Shown piece by piece: positions 7,781-16,362 of a stretch of 64,000 nt of DNA; within the stretch, counting starts at the first letter, position 1; every line of letters starts with the position of its first letter. A model generated the notes under the pieces. The model was not told where the DNA came from. It saw nothing but the letters and a program-made list of their open reading frames with translations, and ran no database searches. The stretch covers positions 1 through 64,000 of the forward strand of contig JADGPW010000122.1 in assembly GCA_017882265.1 (NCBI GenBank). The letters are read 5' to 3'. Made by a program: the position numbers and the translations under genes. Origin of the DNA: Chitinophagaceae bacterium (GTDB lineage: Bacteria > Bacteroidota > Bacteroidia > Chitinophagales > Chitinophagaceae).

Positions 7781-10639
7781 CTACTTACTCAAATACATAC
7801 TCCTATCCTTATACAACTGCCGGAAATAGGGATCCCGAAGATCTTTGATGAAGCGGATAGCTTCCCCGGTGCTTTTCATTTCCGGGCCCAGTTCTTTGTT
7901 TACTCCGGGAAATTTGTTGAAGCTGAATACCGGTTCCTTGATGGCAAAGCCTTGTAGCTTTTTATCATAGGTAAAATCTCTCAGTTTATTAACACCCAGC
8001 ATTATTTTCGTAGCAATATTTAAATAGGGGATCTGGTAGGCTTTGGCAATAAAAGGCGTAGTCCTGGAAGCTCTTGGATTGGCTTCTATCACATATACCT
8101 TACCGTCCTTGATCGCAAATTGGATATTGATAAGCCCTAATATCTTTAGTTCCCTTGCAATTTTTTCTGCATACTCTTCCATGGTATGAACAACCAATGG
8201 CGTAAGATTAAAAGCCGGCAACATGGCATGGCTATCACCGCTGTGAATACCCGCCGGTTCAATATGTTCCATCACGCCCATCACATGAAAATCATCACCG
8301 TCAAATATGGCGTCAATTTCCGCTTCCTGGCAGCGATCGAGGAAATGGTCAACCAGGATCCTGTTTCCAGGGATATGTTTTAGTAAGCTGATCACAGCTT
8401 TTTCCACCTCCACATCATTGAGCACGATCCGCATTCTTTGTCCGCCTAATACATAGGAGGGGCGAACCAGCACGGGATAGCCCACCCTGTTTGCCACTAC
8501 GATCGCTTCATCTACATCCTCTGCTGTTCCATATTCAGGATAAGGTATTTCTAATTCTTTCAGCCTGTCGCTGAAACGACCCCGGTCCTCCGCGATATCC
8601 ATACTATCATAGGAAGTGCCGATTATTTTTATCCCTTTTGCATGAAGTTTTTCAGCCAGCTTCAATGCGGTTTGTCCACCCAACTGAACAATAACCCCAT
8701 CCGGTTTTTCATGTTCAACAATTTCCCACAGATGTTCCCAATAGACCGGCTCGAAATATAATTTATCAGCCATGTCAAAGTCCGTACTTACTGTTTCCGG
8801 GTTGCAGTTCACCATGATAGATTCATAGCCACATTCTTTGATGGCCAGCAAACCATGCACACAACAGTAATCAAATTCAATGCCCTGGCCAATTCGATTA
8901 GGCCCGGAACCAAGCACGATTATTTTCTTCTTGCTGGATACTCTTGATTCGTTAGAGGCTTCGAAGCCTCCCCCTTGGGGGGAGGTTTGGAGGGGGCCTT
9001 CAAAAGTTGAGTAGAAATAAGGCGTCTTTGCTTCAAATTCAGCACTGCAGGTATCTACCATTTTAAACACACGGGTGATGCCGGCCGCTTTTCTCTTGTT
9101 GTATACATCCTCTTCATCGCCATGCTGCGTGATCCGGCTGATCTGCTCATCACTGAACCCATTCACTTTTGCTTCTCTTAATAATTCAAGGGGTAAATCA
9201 TCAAGCTCATACTTCGCTATTTCTTTTTCAATGTTGACGATCTTCTGGATCTCGTAAATGAACCAGCGGTCAATACCATTGGTGGCTTTGGAAATAGTGC
9301 CTACCGAAATGCCCGCCATCAGGGCATCTTTGATCCGGAAAATGCGATCCCATTTTGGAATCTTGATATACTCAAGCAATTCTTCCGCATGCATCATGCT
9401 TTTGCCATAATATCCTAATCCCACAGCATTGTTCTCGAGGCTTTGACAGGCTTTTTGAATAGCTTCTGTAAAACTCCTGCCAATGGCCATGACCTCGCCC
9501 ACACTTTTCATTTGCAGCCCCAGCGTATCATTAGCGCCTTTAAATTTGTCAAAATTCCAACGAGGTATTTTCACGATCACATAATCCAGTGCGGGCTCAA
9601 AATAAGCTGATGTGGTTTTAGTGATCTGGTTTTCCAGTTCATCCAGATTATAGCCAATAGCTAGTTTGGCGGCCACTTTGGCAATAGGGTAACCCGTGGC
9701 TTTAGAGGCCAGGGCTGAGGATCGGCTCACCCTGGGGTTGATCTCAATGGCTATGATCTCTTCAGTATCGGGGTTCAAGGCAAATTGAACATTACAACCG
9801 CCGGCAAAATTTCCGAGGTCACGCATCATACGGATAGCCGTGTTCCTCATCAGTTGCATGGCTGTATCACTCAGGGTCATTGCCGGGGCTACTGTAATGG
9901 AATCTCCGGTATGGACACCCATCGGGTCAAAATTCTCCACCGTACAAATAATACATACATTATCACCGGCATCACGTAATAATTCCAATTCAAATTCTTT
10001 CCAGCCCAACACCGCTTTTTCTACCAGTACTTCATGAATAGGAGAGGCCTGCAAACCGCGGTTCAGGGCTTCATCCAGTTCCTCTTTATCATTGACGAAA
10101 CCTCCCCCGGTTCCTCCCAGGGTAAAAGAAGGACGTATAACCAGCGGGAATCCTATTTCCTGTGCAAACTCTTTTCCTTCTAAAAATGAATTGGCTGTCT
10201 TAGCCATAGCTACGGGAACTCCCAGCTCGATCATCCATTTCCTGAATTTTTCCCTGTCCTCTGCTTTATCGATCGCTTTTATATCAACCCCGATCAAACG
10301 AATATTATATTGTTTCCAGATACCCAGGTCCTCGGCTTCTTTGGCAAGATTCAGGGCGGTTTGTCCACCCATGGTTGGCAACACAGCATCTATTTCGTTC
10401 TCTTGTAAGATCAGCTCAATACTTTCCACGGTTAACGGCAGCAGATAAACCCGGTCGGCCATCATCGGGTCGGTCATGATCGTAGCCGGGTTAGAGTTAA
10501 TCAGGATCACTTTGATGCCTTCTTCCCGCAAACTTCTCGCCGCCTGGGTGCCGGAATAATCAAATTCACAGGCCTGCCCGATAATAATAGGACCCGAGCC
10601 GATGATCAGAACCGAATGGATGGAATCGTCTTTTGGCAT
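7781..10639 (-). CDS. carB: Carbamoyl-phosphate synthase large subunit
   Basis: Synthesises carbamoyl phosphate from bicarbonate, ammonia delivered by CarA, and two ATP, for pyrimidines and arginine. Both ATP-grasp halves are present. The first starts SVLIIGSGPIIIGQACEFDYSG and has GGTGGGFV and EINPRVSRSSALASKATGYP; the second starts KKIIVLGSGPNRIGQGIEFDY and has IEANPRASRTTPFIAKA. The protein is 952 residues and stops just after the second half (STGEAIRFIKDLRDPYFRQL), lacking the C-terminal MGS allosteric domain of the ~1070-residue enterobacterial enzyme; this short form is usual in Bacteroidota as far as I know. Residues 548-562 are a repeat-derived insertion in the linker between oligomerisation domain and second half. 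carA is not in the window. Confidence 0.95.
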   Translation of the reverse strand: MPKDDSIHSVLIIGSGPIIIGQACEFDYSGTQAARSLREEGIKVILINSNPATIMTDPMMADRVYLLPLTVESIELILQENEIDAVLPTMGGQTALNLAKEAEDLGIWKQYNIRLIGVDIKAIDKAEDREKFRKWMIELGVPVAMAKTANSFLEGKEFAQEIGFPLVIRPSFTLGGTGGGFVNDKEELDEALNRGLQASPIHEVLVEKAVLGWKEFELELLRDAGDNVCIICTVENFDPMGVHTGDSITVAPAMTLSDTAMQLMRNTAIRMMRDLGNFAGGCNVQFALNPDTEEIIAIEINPRVSRSSALASKATGYPIAKVAAKLAIGYNLDELENQITKTTSAYFEPALDYVIVKIPRWNFDKFKGANDTLGLQMKSVGEVMAIGRSFTEAIQKACQSLENNAVGLGYYGKSMMHAEELLEYIKIPKWDRIFRIKDALMAGISVGTISKATNGIDRWFIYEIQKIVNIEKEIAKYELDDLPLELLREAKVNGFSDEQISRITQHGDEEDVYNKRKAAGITRVFKMVDTCSAEFEAKTPYFYSTFEGPLQTSPQGGGFEASNESRVSSKKKIIVLGSGPNRIGQGIEFDYCCVHGLLAIKECGYESIMVNCNPETVSTDFDMADKLYFEPVYWEHLWEIVEHEKPDGVIVQLGGQTALKLAEKLHAKGIKIIGTSYDSMDIAEDRGRFSDRLKELEIPYPEYGTAEDVDEAIVVANRVGYPVLVRPSYVLGGQRMRIVLNDVEVEKAVISLLKHIPGNRILVDHFLDRCQEAEIDAIFDGDDFHVMGVMEHIEPAGIHSGDSHAMLPAFNLTPLVVHTMEEYAEKIARELKILGLINIQFAIKDGKVYVIEANPRASRTTPFIAKAYQIPYLNIATKIMLGVNKLRDFTYDKKLQGFAIKEPVFSFNKFPGVNKELGPEMKSTGEAIRFIKDLRDPYFRQLYKDRSMYLSK
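8954..8998. repeat. In-frame palindromic insertion inside carB
   Basis: A 45-bp (15-codon) segment containing the perfect palindrome GAGGCTTCGAAGCCTC and the inverted C/G tracts CCTCCCCCTTGGGGGGAGG. It encodes a Gly/Pro/Gln-rich peptide between the conserved YFYSTFE and the KKKIIVLGSGPNRIGQ block. Its wording (GCCTC, CCCCCTTGGGG, GGTTTGGAGG) is close to the purH insertion. Confidence 0.78.
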
Positions 10640-10677
10640 TTATTGTTTTAATTGTTCAGGGCAGAGCCTGGCGTGTC

Positions 10678-10705
10678 GTAGAGACAGGGCATGCCCTGTC
10701 TCTAC
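10678..10705. repeat. Perfect 28-bp palindrome in the carB leader
   Basis: GTAGAGACAGGGCA is followed directly by its exact reverse complement. It lies 39 bp upstream of the carB ATG and downstream of the putative promoter at 10732-10725, so it would form a hairpin in the leader mRNA. Confidence 0.9.
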
Positions 10706-10724
10706 TATGCAAAAACAAATTGCG

Positions 10725-10732
10725 CAAAACTA
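10725..10732 (-). promoter_or_regulatory. Putative carB promoter -7 element
   Basis: Reads TAGTTTTG on the minus strand (TAnnTTTG consensus), 86 bp upstream of the carB start. No clear TTTG was seen at -33. Confidence 0.4.
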
Positions 10733-10802
10733 AGGGAATAGAAGGGTTTTGAAGGAAAGCTCGCTGAGTTTTTTTGACTATTCTTGAATCTGAAAGAATA
10801 TC

Positions 10803-10905
10803 GAACAGATGAACAAGGAATGTCGAATTTCGAAGGACGGTGCATTCAGTATGACTGTACGTAGTTCATCTGTTCTAAACTCCTTGTTCCTCTGTTCTTC
10901 TGTTC
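10803..10905. repeat. Large palindrome, family B copy 1
   Basis: The left arm is built of GAACAGATGAACAAGGAAT and the right arm of its inverted words (TTCATCTGTTC, CTCCTTGTTC, CTGTTC). Its right end supplies the stop codon of the lipoprotein gene at 10904. Confidence 0.85.
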
Positions 10906-11494
10906 AAAACGGTTTTGCCGGTTTCGGTTTAGGAATTTTCCTGTAAGACATTGCATACAGGTCGTCGTAAATATTTTTATGTTGACTGGTCAGGTCAACA
11001 ACTGCCTGTCGCAATTCCTCTGGTGTATGAAAACCCTTGCGGGAAGGCGAAAAATTCTCAGTAATGGTCTTAATGCTTAATGTATCCTGATTCCTGTCCA
11101 GGGTTGACAGGTAAAATACTTTTTGGGTGATGACCTCAGGTGCCTGTTTTTTTCCTTTAGTATTTACGATCAGCACCGTGCCTCCAATATTCATATAGCG
11201 CTGTTGACCGATATAGGAAACATAACCGGTATAATAAGCTGTATCGGGTAATATGATATCGCCTTTGACCGCTTTGCCATAACGGATGATGGAATAAACA
11301 GAATCGCTTTGTTTGCCGATCTCCAATGCCTCTACTCCGAAGAAATCACTGCCATCTTTTACGATACCATACCAATAGCCCAGCAGGCTGCTGTCAACAG
11401 GCTCAGCAGGAGCAGCGGCCAACGGTACCGTCGACTCAAATGGGCAGGCATATAAAACGATGGAAAGTGGCAACAGCCACAATAGCTTTTTCAT
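10904..11494 (-). CDS. Putative lipoprotein of unknown function
   Basis: About 196 residues beginning MKKLLWLLPLSIVLYAC, a lipoprotein signal with lipobox LYAC, so the mature protein is likely anchored by its N-terminal cysteine. I choose the ATG at 11494 because it places the signal peptide correctly; ATGs at 11500 and further upstream only add a few residues. The body contains GYWYGIVKDGSDFFGVEALEI, a strand-rich segment, and a basic proline-rich tail (RKIPKPKPAKPF). No known family was recognised. It is divergent from the M23 peptidase gene, and family B palindromes border both ends. Confidence 0.6.
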   Translation of the reverse strand: MKKLLWLLPLSIVLYACPFESTVPLAAAPAEPVDSSLLGYWYGIVKDGSDFFGVEALEIGKQSDSVYSIIRYGKAVKGDIILPDTAYYTGYVSYIGQQRYMNIGGTVLIVNTKGKKQAPEVITQKVFYLSTLDRNQDTLSIKTITENFSPSRKGFHTPEELRQAVVDLTSQHKNIYDDLYAMSYRKIPKPKPAKPF

Positions 11495-11550
11495 TGTCAT
11501 AAAAAGAGCAAAAAGATACAAAGATTAACCCGTACGTCCTAGACCCGGAA

Positions 11551-11661
11551 AGAATGTCGAACAGATAAACAAGGAATGTCGAATCTCGAAGGACCGTGCA
11601 TTCATTATGACTGTGCGCACTTCTTCTGTTCTGAATTCCTTGTTCATCTGTTCGACATTCT
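11551..11661. repeat. Large palindrome, family B copy 2
   Basis: Left arm from 11551 (AGAATGTCGAACAGATAAAC) mirrors the right arm ending at 11661 (TTCATCTGTTCGACATTCT) over about 27 bp with one mismatch. The middle contains CTCGAAGGACCGTGCATTCA, nearly identical to the middle of copy 1. It sits in the divergent lipoprotein/M23 promoter region. Confidence 0.9.
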
Positions 11662-11668
11662 TTCCCCC

Positions 11669-11676
11669 TATTTTTG
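11669..11676 (+). promoter_or_regulatory. Putative promoter -7 element of the M23 peptidase gene
   Basis: TATTTTTG fits TAnnTTTG and ends only 3 bp before the ATG at 11680, which would give a leaderless or nearly leaderless mRNA. Confidence 0.45.
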
Positions 11677-11679
11677 CGT

Positions 11680-13509
11680 ATGCAGTTGAGATATTTATTA
11701 CTGGCTCTTTTGATATCCATTTCGATGTGCCTGCAGGCCCAACCGCCATCTTATCCCAAAGGCTATTTCCGCGATCCACTGGGCATTCCGATTGTGTTGT
11801 CTGCTAATCTCGGGGAATTGCGACCCGATCACTGGCATATGGGACTTGATATCCGAACCGATCAGAGGGAAAACCTTCCTGTATATGCAGTTGCGGATGG
11901 GTATATTGCACATATCGGTATCCGTCCGGAAAGCTTTGGGCGCTTTATTATTATTGCCCATCCAAATGGACTTTCCACCTTGTATGCCCACCTGAATGAT
12001 TTTTTCCCTGAACTGGAACAATATGTAACGGAACAACAGTACAAACAGGAGCGATGGGCTATTGAACTGGATCTTCCACAAGATAAATTCCCCGTACAGA
12101 AAAGTCAATTCATTGCCTACAGTGGCACCACCGGTGGTTCCCAGGGTCCCCACCTGCATTTTGAGATCTTTGACAGCAAAACAGAAAAGCGGTATAATCC
12201 TTTATTATTTGGATTGCTGATCCCGGATAATGTGCCACCCGACATCGTGAAACTGGCGATGTATGACCGGAGCAAAAGTGTATATGAAACAACACCCCAG
12301 TTCTTTTACCTGAAAAATACAGGTAATGGTTATATCATATCTAAAACACCGTTGATAAAAACCGGGTTGACTAAATTAAGTTTTGCTATCCAGGCCTATG
12401 ACCGGATGAGTGGGACCGACAACCCCAATGGGATTTATTCGGCTACACTTTTTTTAGACGGAGAACCACAGGTCAGTTTTTTACTGGATAATATCAGTTA
12501 TGAAGAGACGGTCTATGTGAATGCGAATATTGATTATAAATACCGGGCAAACGGGGGCTCTTTCCTGCAGCACCTTTCGCAATTGCCTGGCGATCATGGT
12601 GGCGTCTATCAGCAAATAAAAGGAGATGGCGTTATTACCCTATCGGATACTACGGTCCATACGGTACATATCGAAGTTAAAGATGCAAACGATAATTTAT
12701 CGCAACTGAATTTCGCTATCCAATATAATGGAGCGCTTGCCACCCCCGTGATGGATCCACATCAAACCGATCCTTTTGCTCCCAATAAAACCAATGATCT
12801 TGTAAAGCCCGATTTCGGGATCCATATGCCTGCAGCGACTTTGTATGATAGTATCCGGCCAATGTATTACCGGAATCCCTCCTCAGCCGTGTATGCTGTT
12901 TCTGATATACACCAGGTAAACGATGCTTCCATACCTCTTCATAATGATATTACCGTTCGTATCAAACCCGACAGGACTATACCAGAGGAATGGGAAAATA
13001 AAATAGTTATCCAAAGAAGTTCAAAAGGCACCAGTGTCAGGAAAGCAGAATGGCAGAATGATCATTCGACAAACACTCAATGGTTAACCGCCCGGTTTGG
13101 TGATCTTGGAATTTTCCAGGCCTTCGCGGATATATTGCCACCGCAAATAAATGACCCGGGTAGCTACCGGGGTGGGGGAGACACTATCGATCTTAGCTCC
13201 ATCAGCCGGATTGTTTTTCATCCTACTGATAATTTTAACGTGATAAAAGACTTCAGGGTAGAATTAGACGGGCATTGGCTCAGGTTCACCAACGATAAAG
13301 GAAAGAACTGGATCTATATATTTGATGATCGTTGTCCTTATGGTGTACATGAATTACAAGCAACGGTCAAGGACCTGGTTGGGAATACAACTACAAAAAG
13401 CTGGTGGTTCAGGCGCTATCCCTATTCGCCGCCTAAAAAGAAAGTAGTAAAGAAGGGTGGTGGGACAAAGAAAAATAAGGTTAAAATCAAAAAAACAGTT
13501 TCAAAGTAG
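11680..13509 (+). CDS. Secreted M23-family metallopeptidase
   Basis: A 609-residue exported protein with signal peptide MQLRYLLLALLISISMCLQAQ. Residues about 30-180 form a LytM/M23 peptidase: zinc ligands in HMGLD (DHWHMGLDIRTD), the VYAVADGYIAHIG strand typical of the family, and HLHFE. Such enzymes cut peptidoglycan cross-bridges or act in cell-wall remodelling. After the catalytic domain comes a ~400-residue beta-rich region with Ig-like character and a lysine-rich tail (KKKVVKKGGGTKK), as in Bacteroidota relatives. The ATG at 11680 is preferred to the TTG six bases earlier because it starts the signal peptide cleanly and follows a promoter element. The gene is followed by a family B palindrome and bcp. 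Confidence 0.88.
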   Translation: MQLRYLLLALLISISMCLQAQPPSYPKGYFRDPLGIPIVLSANLGELRPDHWHMGLDIRTDQRENLPVYAVADGYIAHIGIRPESFGRFIIIAHPNGLSTLYAHLNDFFPELEQYVTEQQYKQERWAIELDLPQDKFPVQKSQFIAYSGTTGGSQGPHLHFEIFDSKTEKRYNPLLFGLLIPDNVPPDIVKLAMYDRSKSVYETTPQFFYLKNTGNGYIISKTPLIKTGLTKLSFAIQAYDRMSGTDNPNGIYSATLFLDGEPQVSFLLDNISYEETVYVNANIDYKYRANGGSFLQHLSQLPGDHGGVYQQIKGDGVITLSDTTVHTVHIEVKDANDNLSQLNFAIQYNGALATPVMDPHQTDPFAPNKTNDLVKPDFGIHMPAATLYDSIRPMYYRNPSSAVYAVSDIHQVNDASIPLHNDITVRIKPDRTIPEEWENKIVIQRSSKGTSVRKAEWQNDHSTNTQWLTARFGDLGIFQAFADILPPQINDPGSYRGGGDTIDLSSISRIVFHPTDNFNVIKDFRVELDGHWLRFTNDKGKNWIYIFDDRCPYGVHELQATVKDLVGNTTTKSWWFRRYPYSPPKKKVVKKGGGTKKNKVKIKKTVSK

Positions 13510-13549
13510 AAAAATTAAAAGGCTGGCTATAAAATATTTTAATAAAATA

Positions 13550-13704
13550 GCCGGGAAGGACGGGAAGAATGCAGAACAGATGAACAAGGATTTAAGAATG
13601 TTTAAGGCAGCCCGATCATTCCTTAAACCTTCGAAGAACGGGGTCTTCACCTTCTTCATTCTGCATTCCTTGTTCTTCTGTTCTGCATTCCTCTCCTTCC
13701 CGGC
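13550..13704. repeat. Large palindrome, family B copy 3, with an extra outer module
   Basis: The outer arms GCCGGGAAGGACGGGAAG and CTCCTTCCCGGC enclose inner arms of GAACAGATGAACAAGGA and TCCTTGTTCTTCTGTTC. A middle inverted pair (TTTAAG, CTTAAA; CTTCGAAG) makes a further stem. The right edge runs into the bcp promoter region. The same outer module surrounds the family D element at 31458. Confidence 0.87.
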
Positions 13705-13723
13705 AAATAAATTTTGTGCAATT

Positions 13724-14182
13724 ATGATCACACTCAAAGAAGGCGAAAAAGCTCCCGCATTTACGGGGGTAGATCAAAACGGAAAAAAAGTTTCTTTAGC
13801 TGATTATAAAGGAAAGAAACTGGTCCTGTATTTCTATCCGGAAGACGATACCCCCACTTGTACCATACAGGCCTGTAACCTTCGGGATAATTATGGTTTA
13901 TTAAAGAGAAATGGATTTGAAATTATAGGGGTAAGTCCGGATGATGCAAAAAAGCATAAGAAATTCGAAGCCAAATTCGATCTGCCATTCACCCTGATTG
14001 CCGATACCTCGCACGCGATACTGGAGAAATATGGTGTATGGGATCACAAACAAATGTTCGGCCATAAATATATGGGCGTGCTTCGTACCACTTTTGTAAT
14101 GGATGAAAAAGGAATTATCCGGAAAATTTTCCTGCGGCCCAAAAACAAGGCCCACGCGGAGGAAATAGTGGCCGCTTTCTAA
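13724..14182 (+). CDS. bcp: Thioredoxin-dependent peroxiredoxin, Bcp/PrxQ type
   Basis: A 152-residue cytoplasmic peroxiredoxin that reduces H2O2 and organic hydroperoxides with thioredoxin as electron donor. The motif YPEDDTPTCTIQAC carries the peroxidatic Cys46 and the resolving Cys51 five residues later, the spacing of E. coli Bcp. It begins MITLKEGEKAPAF. Earlier in-frame codons back to 13457 are translations of the palindrome and of the peptidase gene tail, so the ATG at 13724 is chosen. A family G palindrome begins 8 bp beyond its stop. Confidence 0.93.
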   Translation: MITLKEGEKAPAFTGVDQNGKKVSLADYKGKKLVLYFYPEDDTPTCTIQACNLRDNYGLLKRNGFEIIGVSPDDAKKHKKFEAKFDLPFTLIADTSHAILEKYGVWDHKQMFGHKYMGVLRTTFVMDEKGIIRKIFLRPKNKAHAEEIVAAF

Positions 14183-14189
14183 TGCAGGG

Positions 14190-14285
14190 AACAATAGACA
14201 ATAGGCAATAGACAATGAACCCGTTGTTAATTCTTGGATCTAATTGCCAATTGCCTATTGTCAATTGATCATTGTCAATTGCCCA
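14190..14285. repeat. Large palindrome, family G
   Basis: Words ACAATAGACAATAGGCAATA at the left are mirrored by AATTGCCTATTGTCAATT and ATTGTCAATTG at the right around a unique centre. It fills the bcp to beta-barrel gene junction. Confidence 0.85.
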
Positions 14286-14403
14286 TTTTCCTGTGCCCAT
14301 CCTTTCTTGTAAACCAGCTTGTTTTCTTTTAATTTATATGTTGGTTACAAGCAACTTCCGGTCGTTTACTAACGATTATTTCCTGTTAACTAAAACGAAT
14401 ATC

Positions 14404-15333
14404 ATGAAACGGGTCTTTACGCTTGCTGGTCTGATTATTTCGCTTCAACTATTTGCTCAAGACAAAAAGGATACTACCCACCATGTCGAGGGAGTAAAAA
14501 GGCCTGTCACCATCTTTAATTCCGAAAAAGTCATCAATGCCAATACCACCGAACTGGTAGGAAAAGGCAGAATGAAATTTAAGGTTACGCATAATTTTGG
14601 AGATATAGGGGGTAAAGAAGGCGGTTCTACAACTTTCTTCGGGTTGGATGGTGCCGCGGATATCAAAATTGGTTTCGAGATCGGACTGGGAAAAAAACTG
14701 GACATGACCCTGGCACGTACCCGTGGCGCGAGCGCGGTGCTACAGATCTGGGAGATCAATTTCAAATACCAGTTGATGCAACAAATGAAGGATGATCCCA
14801 GTCACCCTTTATCAATAGCCTTGTTCGGGAATGAGGCGGTATCCTCCGTTAGGGCTGATAATGCCAGTAACGGGGAAAGACAGTTCGCTAGTTTCTCTGA
14901 TCGGATGAGCCGGGTAGTGCAATTGATCATTGCCAAAAAAATAAAAAAAGTAAGTCTTCAGTTGAATCCCACCCTGATGAACCGCGGCTATGCCATCGCT
15001 AACGACCAGAAAACAATGTTCTCACTCGGAGGGGCACTAAAACTACCCTTGGGTGGAAGAGTAAACCTGCTGGTGGATTATTTCCATACTTTCCATACAC
15101 AGGCCAGCAAGGACTCTTTTTTTGTCAACCATGGAACAAAATTCTATGATCCTCTTGGCATCGGGTTCGAGATTCTCACGGCCGGTCATATCTTCACCCT
15201 GAATTTTACTAATGCAAAGGAAATTCTGGAGAACCGTTTTATTCCCCGCACCATTTCTTCCTGGGGCAAGGGACAGTTTCGCTGGGGGTTTAGTATTGCG
15301 AGGTCGTTTAAAATATTTAAGGTGAAGAAGTAG
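14404..15333 (+). CDS. DUF5777-type outer-membrane beta-barrel protein
   Basis: A 309-residue exported protein with signal peptide MKRVFTLAGLIISLQLFAQ. The mature sequence begins with a TTHHVEGVKRP segment followed by alternating hydrophobic strands (FKVTHNFGDIGG, AADIKIGFEIGLGKKLDMTLAR) expected of a transmembrane barrel, ending with FRWGFSIARSFKIFKVKK. The assignment to the DUF5777 barrel family rests on the VINANTTELVGKGRMKFKV region as I remember it. Function is unknown. An in-frame upstream extension to 14272 is translated spacer, so the ATG at 14404 is used. It converges with birA. Confidence 0.72.
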   Translation: MKRVFTLAGLIISLQLFAQDKKDTTHHVEGVKRPVTIFNSEKVINANTTELVGKGRMKFKVTHNFGDIGGKEGGSTTFFGLDGAADIKIGFEIGLGKKLDMTLARTRGASAVLQIWEINFKYQLMQQMKDDPSHPLSIALFGNEAVSSVRADNASNGERQFASFSDRMSRVVQLIIAKKIKKVSLQLNPTLMNRGYAIANDQKTMFSLGGALKLPLGGRVNLLVDYFHTFHTQASKDSFFVNHGTKFYDPLGIGFEILTAGHIFTLNFTNAKEILENRFIPRTISSWGKGQFRWGFSIARSFKIFKVKK

Positions 15334-15382
15334 AAGGGGAGAGAAAAAAAATTACTCCTATAAAATTTCATACGATTTTAAT

Positions 15383-16198
15383 TTATATCACCCACTCCAC
15401 CTCCCCAAAATCAAACTCTTCCTCTATCCTATGTTGAACAACTAATTTTCCGTCAAGTGAAACGGTTTTTATCATTGCTTCAAAAACCCGATTTCCTTTT
15501 TTCAATCGTACTGTTTTATTTCTTTTATAAAGATGTTCAACATACCGATCATAAGTCCCGGAAAAATCTTCATCGATCAGTTTCCGGAAAGATTTAATTA
15601 TAAAACCACAAAGCTCCCTGGTCAGGTCGATAACATTATGATCTTTCCCGGTTATTTGCTTTAAAGAAACCGGATTCAATAACTCAGGTGGGAAAACCAC
15701 CTGGTTAACATTAATACCAATGCCGATTATTGCCCACTGCCACTGATCAGAAGTATACATACTGCTTTCGGAGTCCGACTGCCGACTGCCGACTGCCGAC
15801 TGACCACCCCTTACGACATTCTCAATCAAGACACCCCCTGCCTTTCTGTCCTGCCAATACAGATCGTTGGGCCATTTTATTTTACAACCTTCGCCGGCGT
15901 ATTTCATAAAGAAATCATGAACAGCTACACCCACAGTAGCACTAAGCATAAACTGCTGTGAAAGCAGCACCGGCTGAGGTCTTAATAACACACTGAGAAG
16001 GATATTAGCCCCCTTTTCAGAGGCCCAAAACTTACCCCTCTGACCCTTCCCCGCAGTCTGCTCATGGGCAAATACTGCAGTGCCATTCTGCGCTAAACCA
16101 TCCCGTATCAGGCTCCGGGCATAGTTGTTGGTACTGTCAACCGATTGCAACTCAATGAATGGTGTGCCGGCTGAACCGGGGAAAAGGGGTTGTGGCAA
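15383..16198 (-). CDS. birA: Biotin--[acetyl-CoA-carboxylase] ligase
   Basis: Attaches biotin to the carboxyl carrier protein of acetyl-CoA carboxylase through biotinyl-AMP. The 271-residue protein has SVDSTNNYARSLI, the GKGQRGKFW adenylate-binding loop, KIKWPNDLYWQDRKAGGVLIEN and GIGINVNQ. There is no N-terminal HTH domain, so it is a monofunctional (class I) ligase. Residues 133-150 are an in-frame repeat insertion just before QWQWAIIGIGINVNQ, in the loop after GGVLIEN. It is divergent from rsfS, with a family H palindrome in the shared upstream region. Confidence 0.92.
   Translation of the reverse strand: MPQPLFPGSAGTPFIELQSVDSTNNYARSLIRDGLAQNGTAVFAHEQTAGKGQRGKFWASEKGANILLSVLLRPQPVLLSQQFMLSATVGVAVHDFFMKYAGEGCKIKWPNDLYWQDRKAGGVLIENVVRGGQSAVGSRQSDSESSMYTSDQWQWAIIGIGINVNQVVFPPELLNPVSLKQITGKDHNVIDLTRELCGFIIKSFRKLIDEDFSGTYDRYVEHLYKRNKTVRLKKGNRVFEAMIKTVSLDGKLVVQHRIEEEFDFGEVEWVI
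15749..15802. repeat. In-frame repeat insertion inside birA (family F words)
   Basis: 54 bp (18 codons) containing four tandem CGACTGC-type words. The same words make up the large family F palindrome at 24302-24545. It encodes a Ser/Gln/Gly-rich peptide replacing a short loop. Boundaries are inferred from conserved BirA sequence on both sides. Confidence 0.75.
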
Positions 16199-16220
16199 TT
16201 AATTGCTATTTTTGACAAAG

Positions 16221-16330
16221 TAACTGGTTTCTTGTTGCTAGTTGCTGGATAATTGTTGCTGGTCACTTGTTGCTGGTTTCTGGGTAAGACCCGATCCTTT
16301 CAGCATTCGGTAACTAGTAACCAGCAACTT
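16221..16330. repeat. Large palindrome, family H
   Basis: TTGTTGCTAGTTGCTGG words on the left oppose TAACTAGTAACCAGCAACTT on the right. It occupies the birA/rsfS divergent spacer. Confidence 0.82.
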
Positions 16331-16362
16331 GAATTTAATCCCTTCACATTCAAAAAAAGTAT

